From positions 310,001 to 374,000 of the forward strand of contig NZ_JAHEVJ010000002.1 in the NCBI RefSeq assembly GCF_018599245.1: a DNA stretch of 64,000 nucleotides, given 5' to 3'. The notes beneath the pieces were generated by a model that ran no database searches, had not been told where the DNA came from, and was given only the letters and a program-made list of their open reading frames with translations. Below are positions 26,646 through 34,189 of the stretch, piece by piece (position 1 is the stretch's first letter; the number at the start of each line of letters is the position of its first letter). This DNA is from Aliiroseovarius lamellibrachiae. GTDB taxonomy: Bacteria; Pseudomonadota; Alphaproteobacteria; Rhodobacterales; Rhodobacteraceae. A program made the translations under genes and the position numbers.

Positions 26646-26660
26646 TGTTACTATATAACA
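26646..26660. promoter_or_regulatory. Zur box 1
   Basis: TGTTA-CTATA-TAACA, a perfect 5+5+5 inverted repeat 19 bases upstream of the znuA start. It fits alphaproteobacterial Zur sites (TGTTA...TAACA cores). Confidence 0.8.
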
Positions 26661-26679
26661 TATCGGCACCCTTGCTATC

Positions 26680-26694
26680 TGTTATACTATATCA
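26680..26694. promoter_or_regulatory. Zur box 2
   Basis: TGTTA-TACTA-TATCA, the same dyad with one mismatch, centred 34 bases from box 1 and 34 bases before the zur start. Placed to control zur-znuC-znuB. Confidence 0.7.
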
Positions 26695-26727
26695 TATCAA
26701 GCCCTAAATGACCGGATCGGGATCCCC

Positions 26728-27255
26728 ATGAGCACACCGCCTGCCACACCCATAGACGCCCCCAAAGACACGGTTGGGTTTGCAAAACATGACCACCACG
26801 GCTGCATCGCATCCACCGTTGAGGCGGCGGTAAGCCATTGCACCGACAAAGGCTTACAGCTGACACCCGTGCGCCGCCGCGTGCTTGAAATCCTGCTCAA
26901 ACGCCATCAGGCCATGGGCGCCTATGACATTCTGGATGTGTTGCGCAACGAAGGGCTGGGTGCGCAACCCCCCGTCGCCTACCGCGCGCTGGATTTTCTT
27001 GTGACCAATGGGTTTGCCCATAAGATCGAACGCTTAAACGCCTTTGTCGCCTGCGCGCACCCCTGTCAGGATCACGCGCCGATCTTTATGATCTGCAAGG
27101 AATGTAACGCCGTGGCCGAGACACACAGTGACCTTTCATTGGGGCGTTTGGGGCAGGCCGCCGCCGACGTCGGGTTTGAAATTGAACGTATGGTGGTTGA
27201 GGTCGAAGGCCGTTGCCCCAACTGTAAATCCTCCGTCAAGGGTTCAGCCGCATGA
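26728..27255 (+). CDS. zur: Zinc uptake regulator Zur (Fur family)
   Basis: A 175-residue Fur-family repressor. The winged helix spans about residues 42-95 (LTPVRRRVLEILL, PPVAYRALDFLV). The C-terminal domain carries CAHPC, CKEC and CPNC cysteine pairs for structural and regulatory zinc. Zur represses zinc import when zinc is replete. Its place between znuA and znuCB and the two dyads upstream identify it as Zur rather than Fur or PerR. The stop overlaps the znuC start (ATGA). Confidence 0.95.
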   Translation: MSTPPATPIDAPKDTVGFAKHDHHGCIASTVEAAVSHCTDKGLQLTPVRRRVLEILLKRHQAMGAYDILDVLRNEGLGAQPPVAYRALDFLVTNGFAHKIERLNAFVACAHPCQDHAPIFMICKECNAVAETHSDLSLGRLGQAAADVGFEIERMVVEVEGRCPNCKSSVKGSAA

Positions 27256-28043
27256 GCTTGCTGTCGGTCACAGGCCTGTCCGCGCGACAAGGCGGCAAAC
27301 GGGTGCTGAGCGGGGTGGATTTTTCCATCGACCGGGGCGAGATTGTCACCATTGTCGGGCCAAATGGCTCGGGCAAATCCACCTTGTTGCGGGTGCTGAT
27401 TGGCGCGCTGAAACCAGAGGCCGGACAGATCACCCGCGCCCAGGGGCTGCGGTTGGGATATGTGCCGCAAAAGCTGCATATCGACCCAACCCTGCCGCTG
27501 ACCGTGGCGCGGTTTTTGCAACTTCCCCACCGGGTGCCGGCACAAAAGGCGCGCGATGCGCTGGCCCGGACCGGGGCGCTGGGCCTGTGGGATCAGCAAA
27601 TGGCCGGCCTGTCGGGCGGGCAATTCCAACGTGTGCTTTTGGCGCGCGCTTTGCTGTGTGACCCGGATATTCTGGTGCTGGACGAGGCGACACAGGGTCT
27701 GGATCAACCGGGGTCTGCCGCATTTTACGAGCTGATTGCCCACCTGCGCGGCGACCTGAACTGCGCCGTGTTGATGGTCAGTCACGAGCTGCATGTGGTG
27801 ATGGCGGCCTCTGATCGGGTGCTGTGTCTGAACGGGCATGTCTGTTGTCAGGGCGCGCCGGAACATGTGGCCTCGGCCCCGGAATACCGCGCGTTGTTTG
27901 GCTCTGGCACCCACGGGGCGCTGGCGTTGTACCGCCACGAACATTCCCACAGTCACGATCATCACAGCCATGATCATGCGGATTGCGATCACGACCATTC
28001 CAATGATGGGCATTCAACGCCCCAGTCAGGCGGTGCAGTATGA
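27252..28043 (+). CDS. znuC: Zinc ABC transporter ATPase with His-rich C-terminal tail
   Basis: A 263-residue ABC ATPase: Walker A GPNGSGKST, signature LSGGQFQR, Walker B ILVLDEATQGLD, switch histidine in MVSHELH. The last 30 residues are a His/Asp-rich tail (HEHSHSHDHHSHDH and onward) that may bind zinc in the cytoplasm. The gene overlaps zur and znuB by ATGA junctions, so the three are coupled. It powers zinc import through ZnuB. Confidence 0.95.
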   Translation: MSLLSVTGLSARQGGKRVLSGVDFSIDRGEIVTIVGPNGSGKSTLLRVLIGALKPEAGQITRAQGLRLGYVPQKLHIDPTLPLTVARFLQLPHRVPAQKARDALARTGALGLWDQQMAGLSGGQFQRVLLARALLCDPDILVLDEATQGLDQPGSAAFYELIAHLRGDLNCAVLMVSHELHVVMAASDRVLCLNGHVCCQGAPEHVASAPEYRALFGSGTHGALALYRHEHSHSHDHHSHDHADCDHDHSNDGHSTPQSGGAV

Positions 28044-28846
28044 CCCTTTTTGACGGTTTTATGATCCGTGCCGCCTTGGCCGGGATCGGTGTGTCGCTGG
28101 CCGCGGCCCCGCTGGGCTGTTTTGTGGTCTGGCGGCGTATGGCGTTTTTTGGCGATGCCACGGCGCATGCGGCGATCCTTGGGGTTGCGCTGTCTTTGGC
28201 CTTTGATGCGCCGATCTTTGCGGGGGTGTTGATCGCAGCCCTGACCATGGGATATGCGGTGGCGGTTTTGGGCGCGCGCGGACATGCGATGGACACGATG
28301 CTGGGCGTGCTGTCCCATTCCGCCATCGCCTTTGGCCTTGTGGCGGTGTCCTTTTTGTCTGGTGTGCGCATTGACCTGATGGCCTATCTTTTTGGCGATA
28401 TTCTTGCGGTTGGCCATGCGGATCTTTTGGTGATCTGGGGCGGTGCGCTTCTGGTTTTGGCGCTGTTGTGGTGGCGCTGGTCGGCGCTTTTGACCGCAAC
28501 CCTGAACCCCGATCTGGCCTACGGCGCCGGGCTTGACCCGAAGCGCGAGCAACTGGTGCTGACCCTGGCGTTGGCTGTGGTTGTCGCCGTGGCGATCAAA
28601 GTGGTCGGTGCGCTTTTGATCGGGGCTTTGCTGGTCATTCCCGCCGCCGCCGCGCGCCCCTTGGCACAAACGCCAGAGCGTATGGCGGTGATTGCGGCGG
28701 GCATTGGCGCAGCCTCTGCGCTGGGCGGATTGCAACTGGCGTTTTGGATCGACACGCCAACCGGGCCAACCATTGTGTGCGTTGCTGCGGGTCTGTTTGC
28801 GGTGGCGACGCTGTTGGATGTGCTGCGCAAAAGCGCACGCGCCTGA
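28040..28846 (+). CDS. znuB: Zinc ABC transporter permease
   Basis: A 268-residue ABC-3 family permease with about eight membrane helices. Segments FFGDATAHAAILGVAL and KVVGALLIGALLVIPAAAAR are family hallmarks. ATGA overlap with znuC. It forms the membrane channel of the zinc importer and is the last gene of the operon; no terminator is visible. Confidence 0.95.
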   Translation: MTLFDGFMIRAALAGIGVSLAAAPLGCFVVWRRMAFFGDATAHAAILGVALSLAFDAPIFAGVLIAALTMGYAVAVLGARGHAMDTMLGVLSHSAIAFGLVAVSFLSGVRIDLMAYLFGDILAVGHADLLVIWGGALLVLALLWWRWSALLTATLNPDLAYGAGLDPKREQLVLTLALAVVVAVAIKVVGALLIGALLVIPAAAARPLAQTPERMAVIAAGIGAASALGGLQLAFWIDTPTGPTIVCVAAGLFAVATLLDVLRKSARA

Positions 28847-28987
28847 CTTGCGGATCTGATTGCGGTGCTGAACGGGTGAACCAATTTGCAACAGGTGGCC
28901 TGCGTGATTTTAGACAGATTGTTCGAATCAACGATGCGCTGTTACATAGAAAGCGCGACAGGGTGGGGGCCCTGATTGGGACCTGAC

Positions 28988-29998
28988 ATGCGAGCTTTCA
29001 TGCGCACCATTATTACCGCCCTCACCTTGGGATCATTCCAACGGTTTTCATTCCTCGCAACGCTGAGCTTTTGCGCGGCGTTAGGCGCGGCCACAGTTGG
29101 GTCTGCCCCCGCATATGCCGAGGGGACAAGCCGCTGGGGCGCAAACCTTGGGACAGGTCGCTTTTTCTCCAATGATTTTCTGGGCGACAATAAAGACCGC
29201 TGGCGCAGTGGGGCCTATACAGTGTCCAAACTGCGCGGCCCTTTGGGGCTGACGGGATTGCCCACGCAATTCGGCACGCTGAACGAGCTGCGCTTTGCCA
29301 CGCAAATCATCGCCCCCGCCAACCTTGGCACAGCCGACCCGACCGATCGCCCCTATGTGGGTATGGCGTCTCTTGGGGTGCATTCTCATGCGGTGAAGCG
29401 AGGGGTGGAAATGCGTGTGGGCTTAGATCTGGTCGCCACAGGCCCCTCTACCGGGATCGGCGATTTCCACAGCTGGGTGCATGACGCATTGGGGGCCACG
29501 CCGCCGTCTGATGCCGTGTTGGGCCGGCAAATTGCCGACCACATTTATCCTACGGCCTCGCTGGAAGTGGCACGCCCTTACGCGCTGGACACCAAGATCC
29601 TGGGCCATGTGACCTTGCGCCCGTTTGTGAATGCGCAAGCCGGTGTTGAAAGCTTTGTGCGTATCGGGGGGGACATCCTGATTGGTGCGGCGTTTTCCCA
29701 AGGGGTGCTTTTGCGCGACGAAGTCACGGGGCAATTGTACCAAGGCCTGAACACAGACCCCGCCAAGGGCCTGTCCTTCCTGTTGGGTGCAGATGTGGCC
29801 CATATGTTTGACAGCCAGCTGTTGCGTGCATCCGACGGTGTTACGCTGACCAAGACCCGCACCCGCGCGCGCGCAGGCCTGAAATGGCAAGGCGAACGGG
29901 TGGGGGTGTTTTACGGCGTGACCTATCTGGGCCGTGAATTTGAAGCCCAGCCCGAGGGGCAGATTGTCGGATCGCTCAGCCTCAAACTGGATTTTTAA
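28988..29998 (+). CDS. LpxR-like outer membrane protein (DUF2219 family)
   Basis: A 336-residue protein with a long signal region (cleavage near AYAEG) and a beta-strand-rich body ending in phenylalanine (LSLKLDF), typical of an outer-membrane barrel. The N-terminal N-D-x-x-x-x-D-N arrangement (SNDFLGDNKDRW) and TDRPYVGMASLG match the lipid A deacylase LpxR family, in which these residues bind calcium and the active site. LpxR removes the 3'-acyloxyacyl chain of lipid A. Activity is inferred by family; the start could be one of three nearby ATGs. Confidence 0.78.
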   Translation: MRAFMRTIITALTLGSFQRFSFLATLSFCAALGAATVGSAPAYAEGTSRWGANLGTGRFFSNDFLGDNKDRWRSGAYTVSKLRGPLGLTGLPTQFGTLNELRFATQIIAPANLGTADPTDRPYVGMASLGVHSHAVKRGVEMRVGLDLVATGPSTGIGDFHSWVHDALGATPPSDAVLGRQIADHIYPTASLEVARPYALDTKILGHVTLRPFVNAQAGVESFVRIGGDILIGAAFSQGVLLRDEVTGQLYQGLNTDPAKGLSFLLGADVAHMFDSQLLRASDGVTLTKTRTRARAGLKWQGERVGVFYGVTYLGREFEAQPEGQIVGSLSLKLDF

Positions 29999-30071
29999 GA
30001 CGTCCATTTTTCTCGTTTTAAAGGGGGAAGCGTGGCCTGTCGGACTCACCTATCCGAAAGGTATGAAAAGG

Positions 30072-30113
30072 TTAACGAAATCGCTTAACAGAGCGAATCG
30101 ACCGTGCTATCCT
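30072..30113 (+). promoter_or_regulatory. Candidate promoter with TTAAC direct repeat
   Basis: TTAAC occurs at 30072-30076 and 30085-30089, followed by GCTATCCT (30106-30113) as a -10-like element. The TTAA half-sites are 9 bases apart, not the 7 of a canonical CtrA site. Transcription would begin about 25 bases before the Hint-protein start. Confidence 0.35.
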
Positions 30114-30145
30114 CGGGCCAAATAAAAAAACAAAATGGCAGGTAT

Positions 30146-31213
30146 ATGGGTATGAAGACGGGCTTAATCGGCACGTTTGTCATCTCGTGGGCACAAACAG
30201 AAATCGACGGTTTGGCAGGGGCTGCCAAATCTGCACTTGGGGTTGGGGCAAGCTGGCGTTGGTCAGGTGAACCGCTTCGGGTCGATGGCCCACAGGACAT
30301 TCTTAGGCTACACAACGCCAGCGCAGAGGCGGATCTTCGTCGTCGCGCGGCGAAAATGGTTCATAAACTGGTCGGGGCCGCAATGGATCCTGACACCAGT
30401 GTTGATGCGGTTCAGGTTGACGATCCGCTTTTAAACATGGGGTTTGAGGTCACGGACGGGCACAAAAGCTATACCGTCACGCTGATTGATGTTGGCCCCC
30501 ACGCGCATCCTCTTTTGATGTTTCTTGATGATGTGCCCCCGGCGGATATGGATCTGTGGGTGGTGCATGCGATGCTGGAACCCAGCCACATCAACCGGCT
30601 GACCGATCAGCCCACCGGCGTGATCTGCTTTACCCCCGGCACGCGCATTCGCACGCCCGAGGGCGAGGCGATGGTCGAGCATCTGCGCGAAGGCGACATG
30701 GTGCAAACCCGCGACAATGGTGCGCAAAAAGTGCTGTGGATTGGCCAGCGTCGCATTTCTGGTGCGCGTCTGTTTGCGATGCCAGAGCTGCGGCCCATTC
30801 GCCTTCGGGCCGGGGCCATCACATCGGGGCAACCGGACGAGGATCTTGTGGTCTCGCCGCAGCATCAGGTGCTGATCCGTGGTGATCGCGCGCGCGAGCT
30901 GTTTAATGTGGACGAGGTGCTGGTGCGCGCCCAGGATCTGGTCGATGAACGCCGGGTGTTGATCGACACAATGGCGCGCGAAGTGACCTATTATCATGTG
31001 CTGATGGAAAACCACGAAGTGGTCTGGGCCAACGGCGTGCCGACGGAAAGCTTCCACCCGGCGAACACCTCGCTTGACACCGTTGAAGAACACCAACGCG
31101 CGCGTTTGTTTGAGATGTTCCCGGCGCTGGACTATGACCCGATGGCTTACGGCGATTATGCCCGCCGGTCGCTGAACCAAGCGGAAGCGGCGATTTTGCG
31201 GGGCGTGGCGTAA
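30146..31213 (+). CDS. Hint-domain protein
   Basis: A 355-residue protein of the roseobacter Hint (hedgehog/intein) family. The Hint module starts at CFTPGTRIRTPEG with its leading cysteine and continues through EHLREGDMVQTRDNG, LVVSPQHQVLI and the C-terminal block YYHVLMENHEVVWANGVPTESF. The N-terminal 160 residues are beta-rich and not recognised. There is no complete splicing junction, so it is not an intein; members are thought to self-process or anchor. Starts at 30146 and 30152 are both possible. Confidence 0.82.
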   Translation: MGMKTGLIGTFVISWAQTEIDGLAGAAKSALGVGASWRWSGEPLRVDGPQDILRLHNASAEADLRRRAAKMVHKLVGAAMDPDTSVDAVQVDDPLLNMGFEVTDGHKSYTVTLIDVGPHAHPLLMFLDDVPPADMDLWVVHAMLEPSHINRLTDQPTGVICFTPGTRIRTPEGEAMVEHLREGDMVQTRDNGAQKVLWIGQRRISGARLFAMPELRPIRLRAGAITSGQPDEDLVVSPQHQVLIRGDRARELFNVDEVLVRAQDLVDERRVLIDTMAREVTYYHVLMENHEVVWANGVPTESFHPANTSLDTVEEHQRARLFEMFPALDYDPMAYGDYARRSLNQAEAAILRGVA

Positions 31214-31236
31214 AGGAACACATGCTTGCAAGTGAT

Positions 31237-31279
31237 ATTGGCCTCAGAACCGGTGACTGGTTTTGGGGCCAATTTCTTT
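31237..31279 (+). terminator. Terminator after the Hint-domain gene
   Basis: A 15-bp stem, ATTGGCCTCAGAACC (31237-31251) with GGTTTTGGGGCCAAT (31259-31273) including G-U pairs, with tail TTCTTT. Confidence 0.8.
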
Positions 31280-31371
31280 GCCGCCACAGCTTGCGCAATG
31301 CGCCTTGACTGAGAACAAGGCAGGTGGCGTGCAAACCGCGTAGTCTCGGATCCACAAATGGGAGGAGACAC

Positions 31372-31794
31372 ATGTATCAGCACATCATGGTTCCGGTGGA
31401 TCTGGCCGAAAAAGAGGGGCTGCACAAAGCGGTGCAGGTGGCGGCCGATCTGGCCTTGCACTATGGCGCGCGTATGACGTTGGTCAGCGTAAGTGGCGGT
31501 TTGCAAGGCAAGGTGTCACATTCGCACGCTGAATACGGGCGACGTCTGGCGCTTTATGCCGATGAGATTGCAGCCGAACATGGCATTCACGTCGACAGCC
31601 TGAATTACGGCGTGCCTGATCCAAGTGTCGAAGTGGACCAAAAGCTGATCCAAGCGATTGATGATCTGGCGGCCGATCTGGTGGTGATGGCCAGCCATCA
31701 ACCGGGCTGGGTCGAATATTTCATCAACTCACACGGTGGGCGATTGGCCAGCCACGCCAAAATCTCGGTCTTTGTGGTGCGTGAGGGGGCGTGA
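31372..31794 (+). CDS. Universal stress protein (UspA family)
   Basis: A 140-residue USP starting MYQHIMVPVDL, preceded by GGGAGGAG five bases upstream. The C-terminal half has DLVVMASHQPGWVEYFINSHGGRLASHA, close to the nucleotide-binding loop pattern G-x2-G-x9-G of the family but with substitutions. It stands alone between two terminators or promoters. Role unknown beyond the family's stress link. Confidence 0.88.
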   Translation: MYQHIMVPVDLAEKEGLHKAVQVAADLALHYGARMTLVSVSGGLQGKVSHSHAEYGRRLALYADEIAAEHGIHVDSLNYGVPDPSVEVDQKLIQAIDDLAADLVVMASHQPGWVEYFINSHGGRLASHAKISVFVVREGA

Positions 31795-31845
31795 GGGGGA
31801 TTGCGATCTTTCCGGGTGGGCGGGGCGCCAAACCCCACTTCGCCG

Positions 31846-31873
31846 TTGACTCCCCCCGCCACCCCGCTATAAG
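31846..31873 (+). promoter_or_regulatory. rpsD promoter
   Basis: TTGACT (31846-31851), 16 bases, TATAAG (31868-31873) within GCTATAAGC, a close match to the alphaproteobacterial housekeeping consensus. Confidence 0.7.
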
Positions 31874-32097
31874 CGCCCAGTCGGTCCCCTTGGGGGCCGC
31901 ATTCATTTGGTGTTGGTGGCCCTCGCAAGAGGATGCCTGTCAAGCCCCAGAGCCCCGACCATTTTAGGGTGTGCCATAAGGCCCCTTAACTTGCCGGATC
32001 CGGCCCGAAGGCAAGAGGACAACGCCCTTTTAATCGGCACAAGGCCCATTCGGGGTTGGTTTGCACATAACGGGAATGATCGCAGCCGCGATTGAGA

Positions 32098-32123
32098 CCC
32101 GAAAAGTGGGAACCGGTTTTCGG
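32098..32123. repeat. Alphaproteobacterial palindromic repeat (CCGAAAA...TTTTCGG)
   Basis: CCGAAAA (32099-32105) and TTTTCGG (32117-32123) flank GTGGGAACCGG. The core GTGGGAACCGGTTTTCGG matches, from memory, a dispersed repeat found many times in Rhizobiales genomes. Here it forms a hairpin 36 bases upstream of the rpsD start. Confidence 0.6.
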
Positions 32124-32158
32124 AAAAGTCGAAATGCCATCTATAAAGGATATCAGCT

Positions 32159-32779
32159 GTGACGAAACGTACCGCTGCCAAGTATAAAATTGACCGCCGC
32201 ATGGGCGAAAACATCTGGGGCCGTCCGAAATCCCCGGTGAACCGTCGTGAATATGGCCCCGGCCAGCACGGCCAGCGCCGCAAGGGCAAACTGTCGGACT
32301 TCGGTCTGCAGCTGCGCGCCAAGCAGAAGCTGAAAGGCTACTACGGCGACCTGACCGAGAAACAGTTCCGCCGCATCTATACCGAAGCTGAGCGTGTAAA
32401 AGGCGACACCGGTGAAAACCTGATCGGCCTCTTGGAACGCCGCCTGGACGCTGTTGTGTACCGCGCCAAGCTGGTTCCAACCGTTTTTGCCGCCCGTCAG
32501 TTCGTGAACCACGGCCATGTGACCGTGAACGGCCAAAAAGTGAACATCCCTTCCTACCGTGTGAAAGAAGGCGACGTGATCGAAGTGCGCGAGAAATCCA
32601 AGCAAATGGCTTTGGTTCTTGAAGCCGTTGCTTTGGCCGAGCGTGACGTTCCGGATTACCTGGACGTTGACCACTCGAAACTGACCGCCACCTTCACCCG
32701 CACCCCCGGCCTGTCCGACGTGCCATACCCGGTGATGATGGAACCCAACCTGGTGGTTGAATTCTACGCGAAGAACTAA
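32159..32779 (+). CDS. rpsD: 30S ribosomal protein S4
   Basis: A 206-residue S4, starting at GTG with AAAGGA nine bases upstream. The N-terminus ([20 protein letters not shown]) and the S4 RNA-binding domain ([28 protein letters not shown]) are clear. S4 nucleates 30S assembly. It is monocistronic, with its own promoter and terminator, as is usual in Rhodobacteraceae. Codon use is strongly biased, as expected for a highly expressed gene. Confidence 0.98.
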   Translation: MTKRTAAKYKIDRRMGENIWGRPKSPVNRREYGPGQHGQRRKGKLSDFGLQLRAKQKLKGYYGDLTEKQFRRIYTEAERVKGDTGENLIGLLERRLDAVVYRAKLVPTVFAARQFVNHGHVTVNGQKVNIPSYRVKEGDVIEVREKSKQMALVLEAVALAERDVPDYLDVDHSKLTATFTRTPGLSDVPYPVMMEPNLVVEFYAKN

Positions 32780-32784
32780 GGCGT

Positions 32785-32883
32785 TTTGCGGGTCTGAAAG
32801 GACAAAGTATCGGTTTTTGCGTTCGAGCCGCTGGCAAAGTCAGAGGCGAGAGGCAGCGAAAACCGATCCGCTTAAACCGCAAA
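32785..32883 (+). other. Structured 3' region of rpsD, candidate small RNA
   Basis: Nested stems between the rpsD stop and its terminator: outer TTTGCGG (32785-32791) with CCGCAAA (32877-32883), inner ATCGGTTTTTGC (32809-32820) with GCGAAAACCGAT (32856-32867), and a small CGCTG/CAGCG stem inside. Ending at the terminator (32914-32944), this would make a stable RNA of about 160 bases. Confidence 0.45.
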
Positions 32884-32913
32884 CACCTCTCTTCGCCGAC
32901 ACAGAGAAGTATC

Positions 32914-32944
32914 AAAGGGCTGCGCAAAAGCGCGGCCCTTTTTC
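32914..32944 (+). terminator. rpsD terminator
   Basis: GGGCTGCGC (32917-32925) and GCGCGGCCC (32930-32938) pair around AAAA, with tail TTTTT. Confidence 0.9.
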
Positions 32945-33020
32945 GTTGGCGCTACGAAAGCTATGAGTGCCATGACAGGCTCAACTCAAAGCCTCACCGC
33001 GTCGCCCTTAGTCGCTGATG

Positions 33021-33959
33021 TCAGGCCTCTGCCCGCGTTTTGATCACGCTTAAAATCGCTTGGTGGAAATCTTCAAAGAAGAAATTATGCCAAAACTTTG
33101 CGTACCACCCAAGCTTTGAACCATCATAGGTTTGGGTGGTCAGGGTCAAACGGGTTTTGTCCCCGACGCTGTTGATTTGATAAGAGCCTGAAAGAACATC
33201 AAAATACCGCCCTCCCACCTCGATGTGGGGATCTTCAATGCCCTGTGCGGCCCAACCCTTTGGAAATTCAAATACCCATGAAATACGGCGGTTTTCGACG
33301 ACTTCTGTGATCCGTTCAAGAAAATGCACGTCCTCCCCCCAAAAGGAATGGCGCACCGATCCGGCAGGGGATTGGGTCCAAACGGCGGATGTTGGTTTTG
33401 GAACCCCGAGCCAATGTGACAGATGAGTTGGAACTTCTGACGGTTGAATGTCCGGAATGGATTTGACCATCTCAAAAACTTTCTCGGCAGGTGCGTCAAT
33501 GAGAACATCATGGGATATAACATATGTTTTGGGCTCGCTGGGCAAAAGGCTGGCGCAAAAAATTGCGACCAAGGGCAGGGCAAACACCGTTTTGGCGCCT
33601 TTGGTTTCGGTCTTCCATCGCAGATAGATGAGATACGTTAGCCCGCCAATCATGCTGGCACCGAGCAGCGGGGCGATCGCCATGGCAATGCAGATCAACC
33701 CTTCAAGTTTGAAGACAAAAGATCCTGTGAAACTGCCGAGCATCGTCGCCGCCAAAAACAAGACACTCGCCCCAAAAGAACGAAAGGTTCCTTTCGGACG
33801 AAAATGCACTATCACGGCACCGGCGATAAAGGGAAACCCAAGCAAAAACACAATACTGACCGTGTCGACACTCAAGGCCAACGCGCCAACGTAAAGCGCA
33901 ATGAGGGCCATAGACAGGAAGATAATCGGTGCGAGTATACGCGATAATTTCGCTAGCAT
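33021..33959 (-). CDS. Membrane-anchored SRPBCC-domain protein
   Basis: A 312-residue protein with about five hydrophobic helices in the first 135 residues and a soluble SRPBCC (START/polyketide-cyclase-like) domain after them, starting near ISHDVLIDAPAEKVFEMV. The helix-grip fold binds hydrophobic ligands, but no ligand or pathway is suggested by the neighbours (rpsD and hisC). Base composition looks slightly more AT-rich than its neighbours. Start at the first ATG of the frame. Confidence 0.75.
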   Translation of the reverse strand: MLAKLSRILAPIIFLSMALIALYVGALALSVDTVSIVFLLGFPFIAGAVIVHFRPKGTFRSFGASVLFLAATMLGSFTGSFVFKLEGLICIAMAIAPLLGASMIGGLTYLIYLRWKTETKGAKTVFALPLVAIFCASLLPSEPKTYVISHDVLIDAPAEKVFEMVKSIPDIQPSEVPTHLSHWLGVPKPTSAVWTQSPAGSVRHSFWGEDVHFLERITEVVENRRISWVFEFPKGWAAQGIEDPHIEVGGRYFDVLSGSYQINSVGDKTRLTLTTQTYDGSKLGWYAKFWHNFFFEDFHQAILSVIKTRAEA

Positions 33960-34033
33960 AATTGGATGTCCACGCAGCTGATGTGCGAATCACTTACTTC
34001 AATCTTGGATATCTACAAACCATTCCACTTTGT

Positions 34034-34059
34034 TTGACTGTGTGCAACCGTGCCTCGCT
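34034..34059 (+). promoter_or_regulatory. Candidate hisC promoter
   Basis: TTGACTG (34034-34040) and GCTGATTA (34052-34059), an alphaproteobacterial-type pair about 130 bases before hisC. Confidence 0.35.
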
Positions 34060-34189
34060 GTGCTGATTAAAACGGGCGCGGGCCCCGCACCCCAAAGCCA
34101 CACCTTCCCCCCGATCCCACATGTTAGCGCTTTCCCCCTTCCACCACCCAGCCACGCCCTGTAAAGCCTTGAACAAAGGAGAAACGGTG

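Larger units (their letters stand above)
31795..32158. other. rpsD promoter and long leader
   Basis: No gene in these 364 bases. They hold a strong promoter at 31846-31873 and about 280 bases of transcribed leader. The leader can fold: GGTCCCC/GGGGGCC near 31883-31898, CTTGCC/GGCAAG around 31990-32015, and a hairpin repeat at 32098-32123 close to the start codon. It could carry autoregulation by S4. Confidence 0.6.

Noticed and set aside
28919-28935. tRNA-like GTTCGAATC
   Set aside because: No acceptor or anticodon stems can be built around it.
30072-30089. CtrA binding site
   Set aside because: TTAA half-sites are 9 bases apart instead of the canonical 7.
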